Shown piece after piece: positions 11,157-22,529 of a stretch of DNA of 64,000 nt. Position 1 is the stretch's first letter, and the number at the start of each line of letters is the position of its first letter. The stretch is taken from assembly GCA_037957365.1 (NCBI GenBank), contig JARHVA010001922.1, positions 2,882,001-2,946,000 of the forward strand, in the 5' to 3' direction. Source of the stretch: Torreya grandis (Eukaryota > Streptophyta > Pinopsida > Cupressales > Taxaceae). A program made the position numbers and the translations under genes. The notes beneath the pieces are model-generated. The model was not told the origin of the DNA and did no database searches. It was given only the letters and a program-made list of their open reading frames with translations.

Positions 11157-12844
11157 TGTAGCATGCAAGTGTTTAACCCTTTTTTGATATGTGGTGTTAA
11201 GGCTTAACAAAGTATAATATCCTATACACAAGGATGAATAAAATTATTCTAGATTGGGTTAATTAATTGAAAACTTAGATAAATAAATATTATAAATTAA
11301 AATGTTGAGTTATTCTAAAAATAAAAAGTAAACTCAAAATAGTAGTCTGCTTGCATAAACACAAAGAAGATATGTTACTTAGATTATCTACAAATACGTA
11401 GGTAGATCTAAGAAGGACATAGGTGTAAAAATTCAAGGACAAGATCATGATCCAATCATCAAATTTTGTAAATATTGTTTCTAGATGTTAGGACACATAC
11501 ATTAACCCTAGGAAACTTGCATCAATGTTTTTCCTTGATCTCGATGTAACTATCCTATATGAAATATTCATTGTATTACAAAGTGACCACTTAGAACCTT
11601 TTGGGTTTTTTGTTGCCTTTTTATTGATATATTTTATTTGTGCACATAGGATGTTGATAACTATATGTGGATAAAACCTTATTTATTCACCTTAAGTCTT
11701 TGTACCTTTATAAAAATGGGTTAGTGTTATCACAATGTTGATTTGAACTCAATCACCTCTTTATCAATGAGTGTTGCCTATATAGCTAATACTCTGAAGA
11801 GGGCCTCAAACTTATGTAGTTCTCTCTCAGGTGTTGTCTTATGTATGGACATGGGTGGAATAGACTATATGAAAGGGCATGTAATTATCTATCTTGTAAC
11901 TTGACAAATATTTCTCATGGGTTATTCTTTGAGTGCTCTAAACCTAAAATATGACTTCTCATATGATAGATATGAAAACAAGTATGAATAGTGTAGTAAA
12001 ACTCAGTTGTGTAATTAATTCTATGAGATTGTATAGTTTCTTACTTGGTATTTAATAGATTCATAATGAGTAAGATTATATTTGTATTACTGATGAGATG
12101 TGGGTGAGTTGGTAAAGTAACTTGGTTTCTACAAGTACCACCCAAGTTCAAATCTCATATGTTATTAGAGGCCGGTTGTGGCTGATTATTCGTATTAGGC
12201 CAGTTGTGGCCATTGATGGTATTCTCAGGCCAATTATGGACATTCATTAGTATTATTAGGCTAGTTGTGGCCATTATTGGTAATTATGATACTTACATAC
12301 TTGGCGATATGGGCCCTTGATTATGTCCTAGATAGGTTGGAACTATGATCAAAATCATATAAGGGTAATGATCCCACCAAAATCATATCTATCTAAAAAA
12401 ATATTTTATTTGTATTTATATTATACCTTTTGAAAATATCTCATGGTAGGGTTAAATAAAATAAATTGTTGACCCATAAGATTCAAAATATTTGAAAATT
12501 AGATGACTTTTGAGGAGTGGACACTTGATAAGAATCTAGACACTTGCATCATTATAAGTGACCATGTGTGGGATGCAAGTGTCTGGTAAGATAGGAAGTT
12601 GATGAGGATATAAAACTAATATTGAAGGATATATATTAGGTTTTAGGTTTTTTATATATTTTAAGATATCTAGGTTATCATAAATGATAGGTCAGACCAT
12701 AATATAAATAATTAGGCACAATGAGATGGTGAATGCAAGTTTTTCAATAGTAGGGAAGTCTAGAACTAAATGGTATACGCATGATAGATATTTTTAAAGT
12801 ATAAAAGACTGAGATTATATATAAATTATATTTTAATATCTACA
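11157..12844 (-). repeat. 3' LTR of element B (carries the SINE)
   Basis: Homologous to 22530-23661 and to element C's LTR (45767-47111). The plus-strand start is TGTAGC and the end is ATCTACA, so it reads TGTAGA...GCTACA on the minus strand. Without the SINE it is about 1.36 kb, close to the 1,345 bp of C's LTR. Confidence 0.75.
12089..12407 (+). mobile_element. tRNA-derived SINE with 9-bp target duplication
   Basis: Flanked by ATTTGTATT on both sides (12080-12088 and 12408-12416). The head contains a pol III A box, TGGGTGAGTTGG (12101-12112; 11 of 12 match TRGCNNAGYNGG), and a B box, GTTCAAATCT (12146-12155), about 34 bases apart. The body holds four copies of an AGGCC-GTTGTGGCC unit (starts 12169, 12197, 12227, 12258), and the end is A/T-rich (TAAAAAAATATTTT). 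The paralogous LTR at about 23220-23260 lacks it and shows the empty site. Length 319 bp. No other copy was seen in this window. Confidence 0.78.
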
Positions 12845-12863
12845 TTTCACCTAATCACCCCTG

Positions 12864-12873
12864 CCCCCCCTTT
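12864..12873 (-). other. Polypurine tract of element B
   Basis: AAAGGGGGGG on the minus strand, 19 bases from the LTR start; in related element C the tract touches the LTR directly. Confidence 0.6.
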
Positions 12874-15078
12874 AATATAGTAATGCATAAAGATGAAATT
12901 ATTAGGTTAAAGGAAAGAAATGTGTCCCTGGGTGTATATAAAACACCTTGCCTTTGCTTGAGCCCACTTTGAGTGTTTTTATGGTGTATGAAATGTAGCC
13001 AAGAGATATATATATTATAAATTAGTGCATATAATCTGAAATTTGACATATTTTAAATGCTTAAAAATAAAGAGAGTAAGGAAAGATCACACATGTGTGT
13101 CGATGCAACCATGTTTCCCCTTAGTACTTTGACTTGGTAAAGATGCTTCCTTATGAATCATTGAAGATAAGAGAGATTCAAAAATAAACATTAGAGATTT
13201 GAAGAGTGAGATTGGAAGGTAACTATGCCCCAATCTGGTGCAAGTGTGAGTTATGACATGACCATTGAGATCATTTAATCTTAATTACACAACCTACGTG
13301 ATAGTATAATAAAAGACAATTTAAGTAGTATAACCAACTCAACATAAATAATATAAATAGTGTTATTCCATTAATTTAATTTAACCTAAAACACACTATT
13401 AAATGGATCTAACTACTACAGACTTAAAAGACTCAAAATGGTGCTTCCTAGTGAAAATGGTGTTTCATGTTAAAATATTGGTGTTTCTTGGAAAATAAGT
13501 TTGAATGTGTATTTGAAATTTTTGGTACACTTCAATGGAATATACACATATAATGTGTGTAAAAATAAATTATGTATCAAAATTTAACCTTTTATATATA
13601 ACTATGTATAATATTTATCCCAAATATGTAAAAATTGGTGAAATTTATAAGATTTTAACCCAAATGTATATCTGAATCATGTAAATTGTATTTAAATTAT
13701 ATAAATTTTGAGAATCATATAAGTGTGGAGATCATGTATCTATGACATGCCCCCACTAATATTCCTCACCCCCTCTCTCCCTTTTTGAGGTGAGAGGAAT
13801 GGAATATAGTAGTTACCTTACCTCAAAAGGATAAGATAACTATATAATCTATGTATAAATCATGCAGCATGTCTAAGTAGATATAGCAATGAAATGTGTA
13901 GTATGTGATCACAACAATCCATAATATGCATGATATAGATCATAGTAACATCTATAATTTAATAGTAAAATATCAATAAACAATCAAGCACAAACACAAG
14001 AACACTCAATGTCACACAAAAGGGGTCTAAGGAGACCATAAACAAGGGGCATATTCAAATTCTCCACACTTAAATGAATGACATATTGAATTGTCCATAT
14101 GGAAAAATAAAGAAACACACTATTGCATGGGGTCCAATAAGTTAGGAACATATTCAAAATATCCACAAGCAAGAAACTAACAAGCAAGGGAAAGACACTC
14201 AAGAAAGTGACAATGTGACTAAATGAAGTATAAACAATAAGCATAAACATATCATACTAGTCTCTGGATATATGTGTTAGAAAAAATGTCATGTAATATA
14301 TCATATAAAGTACACTATGAAATATGTAAGCATGAGTATATGTATGTGTAAGCATTAGTATATAAGCTCAACATGATAATAGAAATGTGATCATAAAGTA
14401 ATGTAACTTCTATCAAACATGATCCAGGAATGTAGATGTCTCCAACATAGTATATCATGAAAGAAGAGGAAAGGTCCAACATTTTTATGTAAAAGTATCA
14501 TGGGTTTGGTTTATTCATGTATCAAATTTAAGTGTGCATGAAACATATGTGTATATAAATGATATGTTATCTACTAACATAAAGTAAACAACATATATTC
14601 TAAGAGATAGTAAACATATGAATGTTGAATATTTTTGTATTTTTATATTTTATTTTAATGTTTTATATTTTCCTGAATATTTGATGTTTTTTGAATTTTT
14701 GAAATACTTGGAAAAGAAAAAATTCTAACCGATGATCCCATCTAAGGGTTTCTCATATGTATCTCAAAACTCACAATATGGTACATTAAATTGGTGATAC
14801 TACTAAGGAGCATGAATATATGTCGTATCTGTAACTATAGAATATGTGGTACTTTACATATGTCTCATAGTAATATATGGTTGTGAAGGGGTAATACAAG
14901 GGATTAGGGGTTCATGGAACCAATTATTTAGTTTTTTATGGTTTCTTGGGTGTAGCTATAATTATAACATGTCTATTTGCACTTAGCAACTGGGTAGACT
15001 ATGTAGGTGTAGATGAGGATTTTTTTAATTCACTATGTATCTCTAGTGCAATGGCTTCTCAAGTATGGGTTGTATATA
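12874..15078 (-). other. Non-coding 3' interior of element B
   Basis: No credible reading frame. 12860-13250 is homologous to 47112-47500, and 13730-14960 to about 60890-61860, both inside element C. This confirms it as shared interior of the same element group. It contains one decayed copy of the palindromic CATG module that is amplified in C. Confidence 0.6.
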
Positions 15079-15094
15079 AAATGTAATTCATGTT
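15079..15094 (+). repeat. Target-site duplication of the LINE (left copy)
   Basis: AAATGTAATTCATGTT, identical over 16 bases to 19020-19035. Confidence 0.85.
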
Positions 15095-15357
15095 TTAGAT
15101 TAAGGTAAAATCAGGTTTTGAAGGGACCCCGAAACCCAAGTACAAAGAAAGAAATATAAAGCCTCAACGACCATAGGCAGAACCTAAAAACTACTATAGA
15201 GAAGTAGCAAAAATAGGTTTTATATGGACCTGAAACCACCAGAGAGACCATCGGTCAAAACCCAGATTTAACAAAGATCTGGATACACCATAGACAGAAG
15301 ATTACAAAAAAAACCAGAGAACATGACCAGTAAACATAACCAACAAGAAGAACCAGA

Positions 15358-17190
15358 CTATTCTTCCAGTTTTAAAATCATTTTTACATTTTCTTTACCT
15401 TTCACAACAGTAGTATCCTGAGTAGTAGTTGCCACCAACTTGGCTCCCTCTTGTGTAGCCTTCTTTCTAGAGCTTTGTCTCATCCTTTTGCTAGGCCCCT
15501 CCAAGAATTTGGTCTCCTTGTTTGCTCTTTTTCCAATATTGACAGCTGCAGCACAAATATTGGACGTTACTTCCTCCATTTTCGTTCTGTTCTCCTTAAT
15601 GAGTTCCCAAAGGTTATTCTCGTAATCTTTGAGCTTGACGGGGATATCTCTTATCTATTTTTCCATGATGTTAATTTTGTTCCATGCAACTTTCTGGTTA
15701 TCTTCCATAATTTCCACTTTCCTTTTGAGATCCTTAATCTCCTTACACATCCAAGAATCAAGTTGGAGAGAAGCCTCTGCTTTGTAATTAACCCAACTCA
15801 TAGGTGTGTGCATTCCATCGTTCTGCCCCTTCTCTCTCCATTCCTCAAAATTATTATTGGGACTATTCCCACCTTCTTCAAAGTGATCCTCTCGGCCCCT
15901 TTGATACTTTTCTTTGGTTCTAGTTTGAATTTCCATGTCCATTTCTTGATTGTCATCCTGAACTATATTTTCCTTTTCATTTCTTGAAACAGGGTCCTCA
16001 ACAGGGCCATCCTAGACAATATCTTCCTCTGACACTTTTTGATTTTCCTCAGTTTCTTCTTTACTATTTTTAGATTCCTCCTCTTTGCTGACTCCTTCTT
16101 TCTCATTCTTCTCTTGACATTCTTCATCCTCATTTGAATTTGTATTCCAGCTTTCAGTTCCTTCTTCTTCCTCCAAATTTTCCTCCCTAGGTTTATCAAA
16201 TCTCTCCCACTCTGTATCTTCTTCTACATTATGATTATTGGTGTTAGGGAACTTGATTTTGTCTTTCCCTTTTACAATTTCACTCCTTCTGCTCCCAGAC
16301 TCCTTATTTTTCCCCTGGTTAGGGTTCTTAACCATAGCTTTATTCTTGCAGTAGCCTTCGATTAACAGAATTAGGCCTTCATGCAGGATAGGATGTGTTT
16401 CCTTCTTCCTGTGAGAAAATAAACTTTGGACCAAATAATAGCGTAGGTAAAAGGGAAAAGACAGTCTTACCTTGTGCCTGAAATGATTAAGGAAAATAAA
16501 GTGGAATTTATGCACTCTCTTGCTCCTTCCGTCCAGGATGAAATACTCCCTTATACAGCATAAGACATCCCTCCATATCCCCTTAATCTATTCCAATTCA
16601 TAGAAATCTCCATTCTTAACCAACTTCTGCTCTTCCACATCCGTCTTGGGGAACTTACAAAAGGCCTCGTTCGAAATGCTTGTCTGCTTGGAGAATTTAA
16701 GTCCATCCATAGGCAACCCTGTAACCTCTGCTATAAAATCCTTTGTAAGGTTCACTATGATATCATGCAATGTGACCCTTTCATCAATCCAATTTTTGAA
16801 AAAGGCCGTAGTGATATGCGGTTTTGACCCATAGAGCTTTTCCATATAGTTCATGACTTTTCCTTTCTGCAGGATTCTCCAGACATCTTGTTTCTCTCTC
16901 CATTCGTCACAGTTTTTGGGTTCCTGCTTCCTTGGTTCTCCCTTCCTTTCGTGAGCCATACTCATTTCCTTGGAAACCCAATCGCTATGAACTTTACAAT
17001 GATCCCACCTGCTGCCAATTTGATTTGAGAGTCGGCTTTGTTTGGGCACGTTCAGGATCCTCGAGAGCCTTCCACTTTCAATAGCCTTCCTCTTTAATGA
17101 TTGAAGACCTTTCTCCGCGAAGCCACTTCTCCAACTCATTATGTTTCTATAACAATCTAATCGTTCCCTCCTTTGCATGAGTTGCATCAT
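15358..17190 (-). pseudogene. LINE-borne third reading frame: helical domain, acidic stretch and coiled coil
   Basis: One frame of 611 codons from ATG 17190 to TAG 15358, broken by three in-frame stops, all TAG (16588, 16012, 15655). A TGA lies nine codons before the ATG, so the start is close. Residues 1-110 are basic and polar. Residues 115-240 form a folded-looking block with LYGSKPHITTAFFKNW and IAEVTGLPMDGLKF, followed by a hydrophobic stretch FHFIFLNHFRHK...LSFPFYL. Then come a very acidic Glu-rich segment (near 16070-16250) and a basic, coiled-coil-like C-terminus. The central block loosely recalls the 'putative plant transposon protein' type of domain found with plant elements, but I cannot assign it. 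It could be an element-encoded ORF3 or a 3'-transduced foreign frame. Confidence 0.6.
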
Positions 17191-17233
17191 GAAGAATGAG
17201 CACCCTCAGTTCCACCTTCTTTTCTAATGTTCC

Positions 17234-17760
17234 CTACCACCTCATTTTTTGTCCTGTCCAGACTGTGCAGTTTGCTAACCAATCTGCAACTCCGTTGGCT
17301 TCACGATAGGTGTGGGTTATAGTCACTTTATCAAAATTTTTTATTAAGGTTTTCATCTCCATTACCATAGCCTCTATAGTCCAAGACACAATATTTTTAT
17401 TGTTAAGAATATTTATGATGTTCAGTGAGTCCCCTTCTAGCCACAATTTGGGATATCCCAAATCCACAGCTATTTTGATGGTCTGAAGGGCAGCAGTAGC
17501 TTCGGCAATGTGACAATTTGATTTACCAATGGGGATTGCTACAGCATCAATAACCTTTCCCGTATGGTTTCTCAAGACACCACCACAACCTGCATTCCCC
17601 GGATTCCCTTTAGCAGCTCCATCAAAGTTTCCTTTAATCCACCCTTGAGGGGGAGTATTCCATGTAACTCCTAATCTAGGATTATCAGGTTTACCTTTAG
17701 AATTTTTCTTACTTAAGGGATTATCCACTTGGAAGGTTAAGCTTGATTCTTTTGTGATAA
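17234..17760 (-). pseudogene. LINE RNase H domain
   Basis: A clear plant-type RNase H (RVT_3 class) at the end of LINE ORF2. The acidic residues are in place: GNFDGA, the Glu in AEATAAL, the Asp in WLEGDSL, and the final REANGVADWLAN. The domain itself is open from 17728 to the TAG at 17234. The frame changes in a T-run near 17760 relative to the upstream linker, so the full protein is broken. The domain would remove RNA from the RNA:DNA hybrid during target-primed synthesis. The GTG at 17728 is not a real start; the domain is the tail of a longer polyprotein. Confidence 0.88.
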
Positions 17761-18006
17761 AAAATTCTCCTTAATAGCTCTAATGATGTTCTGTCCTACC
17801 ACCCATCCAGGGAGCTCTTTATTTCTAAAGATTCAGTTATTTCTTTCCTTCCATATTCCCCACCAAATATGGGGGAGAGTAAGTTTCCATAAAAAAATTG
17901 CTTCAGAATTCTTGGAGGGGCAGTACCAGCTTTTAAGAGATAATTCCACATTTTTATGATGGATCCATGCAATGCCCCACATATTGAGAATTTCTTTCTA
18001 GACTAG

Positions 18007-19019
18007 CTATGTATAAGAACAGTTTACAAACAAATGATCTCTATCTTCAAGACCCTTCTTACAAAGGATACACCTGTTCACAATATATATTCCTCTTTTC
18101 TGTAAATTGTCCAAAGTTAAGATTTTGTTTTGGAGAAGGGTCCAGAAAAAGATTTTGATTTTAGGGATGAGCCCCTTGATCCAGGCCTTCATCCACAGTG
18201 GTTTGTTGCCATTTCCCTTTGAAGTGAAAATGGAAGAAACTTTAAATTGTCCGCTTGGCTCATTGTGCCAAACAATCTTATCTTCAAGATTAGGGTATAG
18301 AGATATAGCATTTAGGGATATTTGAATATCCTTGAAATCTTGATCATAGTCAGTGAGGTTCACCCAGGAGTTGTTCTGCCAGTATTGGTTAACCATTATT
18401 CCCACTCTTTGCTTGCAACGGTTTATAACATCTTTATCTTGGATTTCATCTTGCAAAGGTTTTCCTTTTAACCAAATATCTTCCCAAAATTTCACCTTAT
18501 TACCATTGCCAACTTTCTAGGAACTTCCTTCTTCTAAAACATGTTTAGTCCCCTGGACTGCCCCCATATGGCAGAAGGATGGGAAATGTTTGGATTAGAA
18601 AAGAATTCAGGGAGAGACTTTGCCTTAAATAAGTATTTGTGCTTCCATATTTTGCTCCATTCTTTATTTTCTTGATAAACCCCCCAACCCTACTTAGCTA
18701 AGAGAGCTGTGTTCATACTTCTAATTTTCCTTATTCCTAGTCCACCTTCCCTGACAGGTTTATAGATGTTATCCCATGCTACTAAAGTTATTCTTCTTTT
18801 CTCCTCAGTTCCTGACCAAAGAAAGTTTCTCTGAATTTTTTCAATAGATTCAACAAATTTAGTGGGGATTTTGAAAAGACTCAAAGCGTACGTGGTTATG
18901 TTTTGTAGACTTGCTTTAAGGAGGGTGAGCTTTCCAACTTGGCTTAGAAAACTACCTTTCCATCCCGCTAATTTCTTACTAAATTTGTTAATTAGTCCTT
19001 CCCAGAAAACTACCTTATG
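18007..19019 (-). pseudogene. LINE reverse transcriptase C-terminal part and zf-RVT zinc-binding region
   Basis: From 19015 downward the translation shows the typical plant LINE post-palm blocks: KLAGWKGSFLSQVGKLTLLK, IPTKFVESIEKIQRNFLWSG and PVREGGLGIR (to about 18690). Next comes KFWEDIWLKGKPL (18495) and the zinc-binding tail, in which IFFWTLLQNKILT, RGIYIVNRCILCKKGLEDRDHLFVNC carries the Cys/His ligands (C-x2-C ... H-x4-C). Stops inside are TAG after ALLAK (a Trp in relatives), TAG near 18535, TGA near 18500 and TAG at 18007. The RT catalytic palm lies beyond the truncation. Confidence 0.87.
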
Positions 19020-19035
19020 AAATGTAATTCATGTT
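19020..19035 (+). repeat. Target-site duplication of the LINE (right copy)
   Basis: Same 16 bases as 15079-15094; the LINE's 5' truncation point is at 19019. Confidence 0.85.
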
Positions 19036-19194
19036 GCTTACCCTTTCATATATGATTAAATTTATGAGGTTTTATAATTATCTATCTAGGAATAAACTTA
19101 TCTTGTTCAAGTGGATGTTCAAATAGAATTCCAAAAAATGTTACTACCATGTTGGTATGAATGCATTTAATACACCCATGCACTATGGAAGGTA

Positions 19195-20860
19195 TTACAT
19201 GAATTGTATGTATCCAAGTTCATCCCAATAACATATAAAATACTCTCTATATGGGATAACCAAAAAGGTATTAACCTTATGTGTTGGACCAACTTGTAAA
19301 GTTAAATCAATCTCACTGATTATGTGTTGTGATGTCCCATTAAATGCTCTAGTTATTTTGGTCGAAGGGTATAAATCATCATGTGTATATCCTAAATGTT
19401 TAATTAGTGTCATGGTTCATATGTTCTCATTATCACCACTATCAATCATAACATGATGTATAGGCTAATGATCAAGGTATGCTTGAATAAATAATAAATG
19501 AAGATCTGATTCATCATCCACAATTTCACTATCATCAAATGTATTAGAGGGTCTATGAACTATAAGAGGTATTGTGCATGTATTAGCGCTAATAATATCA
19601 TCTAATGGGTGTCATTAATGTGATGGATGAGGATGTGAATTATATGCCATTTTTACTTCTAGATCTTTGTTATAATGATCTTTCAATAGATTGTTAAATA
19701 TGTTTTAGTTTTGATGGTCACTAGGTTATGAATCTAAATCCTTTAGAAGATCACCAAAGGTAATTTGATAGTTATCAAGAAGATCTTGGATCTTATGTTT
19801 CAAGGTATGAAATTTGTTTATATAATGCCTAGGGTCTTGGTGATAGTTAGAATATTCATTATCATCATATCCTTTTGGTAGAGGTTGAATCATATCAGCC
19901 TTTATGGGAGGAAGAAGAGATATGAGATGACACTCCACAAGATTATTAAGTATCAAAGCTGGAGACTCATGTAATCATGTAAATTATCTCTTAGGTGAAT
20001 TGGATAAGATGATCCAATTAGGTGGTTGTGACATTTTGTTAACCATTTTGGTTATTTCCATTTTAGTTTCTATAGGTTTTACCTTGTAGCTTGGTTTGAT
20101 ATGAAACTTGGTAGTAGATGTATTTGGTGTGTTTACTACATACTTAAACTTGTTCAAGGAACTAAGTTTCATTTCACAATCTCAAACAATATTTCATAAG
20201 TCATCAAATGATTTTAACTTCTTAAAATGATGGACTCATGTAATAGGGAAATAAAAACTTGCTTAAATATGTATTGAGGCTCTATATCTGCCATTGGATT
20301 TGTCATTTTGGCTAACATTATTTTTTATATCAAAACATATTCATTGATATATTCATTGGTTCCTTATTTTATCTTAGAAATGTCTACATATGGCATATTT
20401 TTAGTGATTTTGATGGAGAAATGTGTTATAAATGGATTTGTTAGGGGTTTGAGTTCTTTCACTAATTGGATTGTTAGGTCATAGAATTATCTTAAATCAA
20501 TTACTTTAGGCTCCTTGGAAATAATTTGATCAAATTTTTTTCATTTGAAGCATAATCAAGACATGTTGCATAGACATATAAAATATGTTGTTCAAGGTCA
20601 CCCTTTCCATAATAAAATATGAACTTGAGTGTAACAAAAATAGTTGGCAAAGGGTGCAAAGATATCTCAGGTGCTAGAGTATTATGTAATACATCTTATG
20701 AATCAATAGCACAAGTTGATTTCAAATCATTTTGTTTAAAGTTGGTAACCTTAGCTTCCAAATTTTTTATAACTTGGAGAAGATTTTGTATTATAGACCC
20801 ATTGAGATTAAGATTTGAGATTTGAGAAGCTATCAAAGGATATGTTTACACCACTTGTAT
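19195..20860 (-). pseudogene. Element B Gypsy gag-protease remnant
   Basis: On the minus strand, gag starts near 20820. YYGKGDLEQHILYVYATCLDY...LFPRSLK aligns with the better preserved gag of element A and is the Retrotrans_gag core. A knuckle-like His/LKHKIQDLLDN block follows at 19726-19956, then a retropepsin part at 19195-19440 with MIDSGDNENI (Asp-Ser-Gly present) and HLGYTHDDLYPS...ITRAFNGTSQ. Many stops and frame changes are present. No reverse transcriptase follows; the next sequence in transcription order is the LINE insertion and non-coding DNA. Confidence 0.68.
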
Positions 20861-21099
20861 CAATGTAGCCATTACAATTGGTAGTTGTAAGTGTTAATTT
20901 TTCCCATGGAGAATGTAGAAATAATTGTTTGACTTTTAGGGAACAATGGTTTCAAAACATATCTCTTTTCCCACTGAATGTAGGCAATGGTGTGATCAAG
21001 GGGAGGGTAATGGTAAGGGATGTGTTATAGGAATATCTAGTAGACCTAATATGTGTATCAATAGAGAGCAATGGTTATTCACTAACACCTTTCGATTTT

Positions 21100-22260
21100 T
21101 GAGTTTCTAATAAAATATTTAGGATCTTGTTATTGACAGTTTGTGCATACAAATAAAAGACATCAACCAAAAGATAATAAAAAACCCAAAAGGTAGGTGG
21201 TCACTTTGTAATATAATTAATATGTCATATAGGATAGTTATATCTATATCATGACATAATCATCAATGTAAGTGTTCACAGGTCAACATAAGTGTTTAGG
21301 CCTCTAGAAACAATATTTCTAGAATCTGAAAACTGTATCATGATATTGTCATTACATGTTTCCACCTCTATACTTCTCATATCTACCTGTGTATTTGTAG
21401 TAAGCTAAGTATTATCTCTTCTTCATGTTCATGAAAAAAACTATTATTTTGAATGTACTTTATATACTTAACATAATTCAATATTTTAATTCAGAATATT
21501 CATTTATCTAAAATTCTAATTAATTAGCCTCCTCTAGAATAGTTTAAATCATCATTATGCATAGAATATTATACCCCATTTAACCCTAAACACCATATAT
21601 CCAAAATGGGTTAAATGTTCAGTGAACTTAACCTCTGTGTCTCCTTGTGTAAACCCTAGTTTGACTTAGGGTTTTACTAATTTCTTGATTTTTTTATTTT
21701 TGAATTGTTAATATGTTTAAAATCAAATTTGCATCAATCATGTTCAATATGGATGTACCTACCGATTATTTTTTTAGACAATACATAATGATAGTCATTT
21801 CTTGTTATATTTAATGCATGGCTAAATCATTTAGGACTATTAAAAAAAGGAGTGATTTAAAACAAGATAAAAGTAAAACCTCTCTGTACAATTCTTCTTG
21901 TAATGCTATGGATCCTATTCAACAAGTTCATCCTATGCTTAAATTGTTAATCAAATCTAAGGGATTTAATATTGTTGAGAAATCAAGTAATACACATACC
22001 AATATCTCAATTTTGGACCTTGTGAAATAATCAATTATTTATAAGGATATATTATATGAAGCATTGTGTGAAACACAGGTACCAAGTGACATAACATTGG
22101 CTTATTCTCAAGATATTATGCAAGAACTAATCAGCAATAAAAATCTCATTAATTTTGATCATAAATATTTGACCTTAAAGGATATCATTGATCAATATTT
22201 TCCTTTATCAAGACAAATTAATATTAAAAATAAAGGAAACTAAATGGAATACATGCAATA
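21100..22260 (+). mobile_element. Opposite-orientation fragment of the same Gypsy group inside B
   Basis: 21100-21640 is the reverse complement of LTR sequence at 11165-11690: in that orientation it gives the LTR 3' half and end. It is followed in the same plus orientation by 21818-22250, whose translation (SKGFNIVEK, ISILDLVK, YKDILYEALCETQVPSDIT, ISNKNLINFDH) matches the spacer that precedes the protease in plant Gypsy polyproteins. This could be a nested partial element or an inverted partial duplication. Frame broken by stops. Confidence 0.55.
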
Positions 22261-22529
22261 GGTCCCATTGGCATATAATATTCAAAATCACTCTAATGAT
22301 GATATTGATTAAACTTCACTTTTTGATTTGTTACACAAGTGCCCCCAGTACAAGGATATTATTTTGAGAACATTACATATAACAACCTTTCCAAGTATGA
22401 TGGATCCACCATATGTGTTCTTTATGTTGAAATATATCAAATGGACCAAGCATAATATTTCCATTGAAAAGAAGAATGTACCACACCAACATAACAATGA
22501 ACATTATTTTCCTTTATATATTTAAATAT

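Larger units (their letters stand above)
15095..19019 (-). mobile_element. 5'-truncated L1-type LINE with an extra frame 3' of RNase H
   Basis: A 3.9-kb minus-strand insertion bracketed by perfect 16-bp duplications. In transcription order it has the C-terminal part of reverse transcriptase (from 19019), the zf-RVT zinc-binding region, RNase H (to 17234), an additional long frame (17190-15358) and a 263-base 3' end finishing in a short CTAAAA tail. The endonuclease, RT palm and ORF1 are missing, the usual 5' truncation of LINEs. The extra frame lies inside the duplications, so it moved with the element. No other LINE copy is in the window for comparison. Confidence 0.82.
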
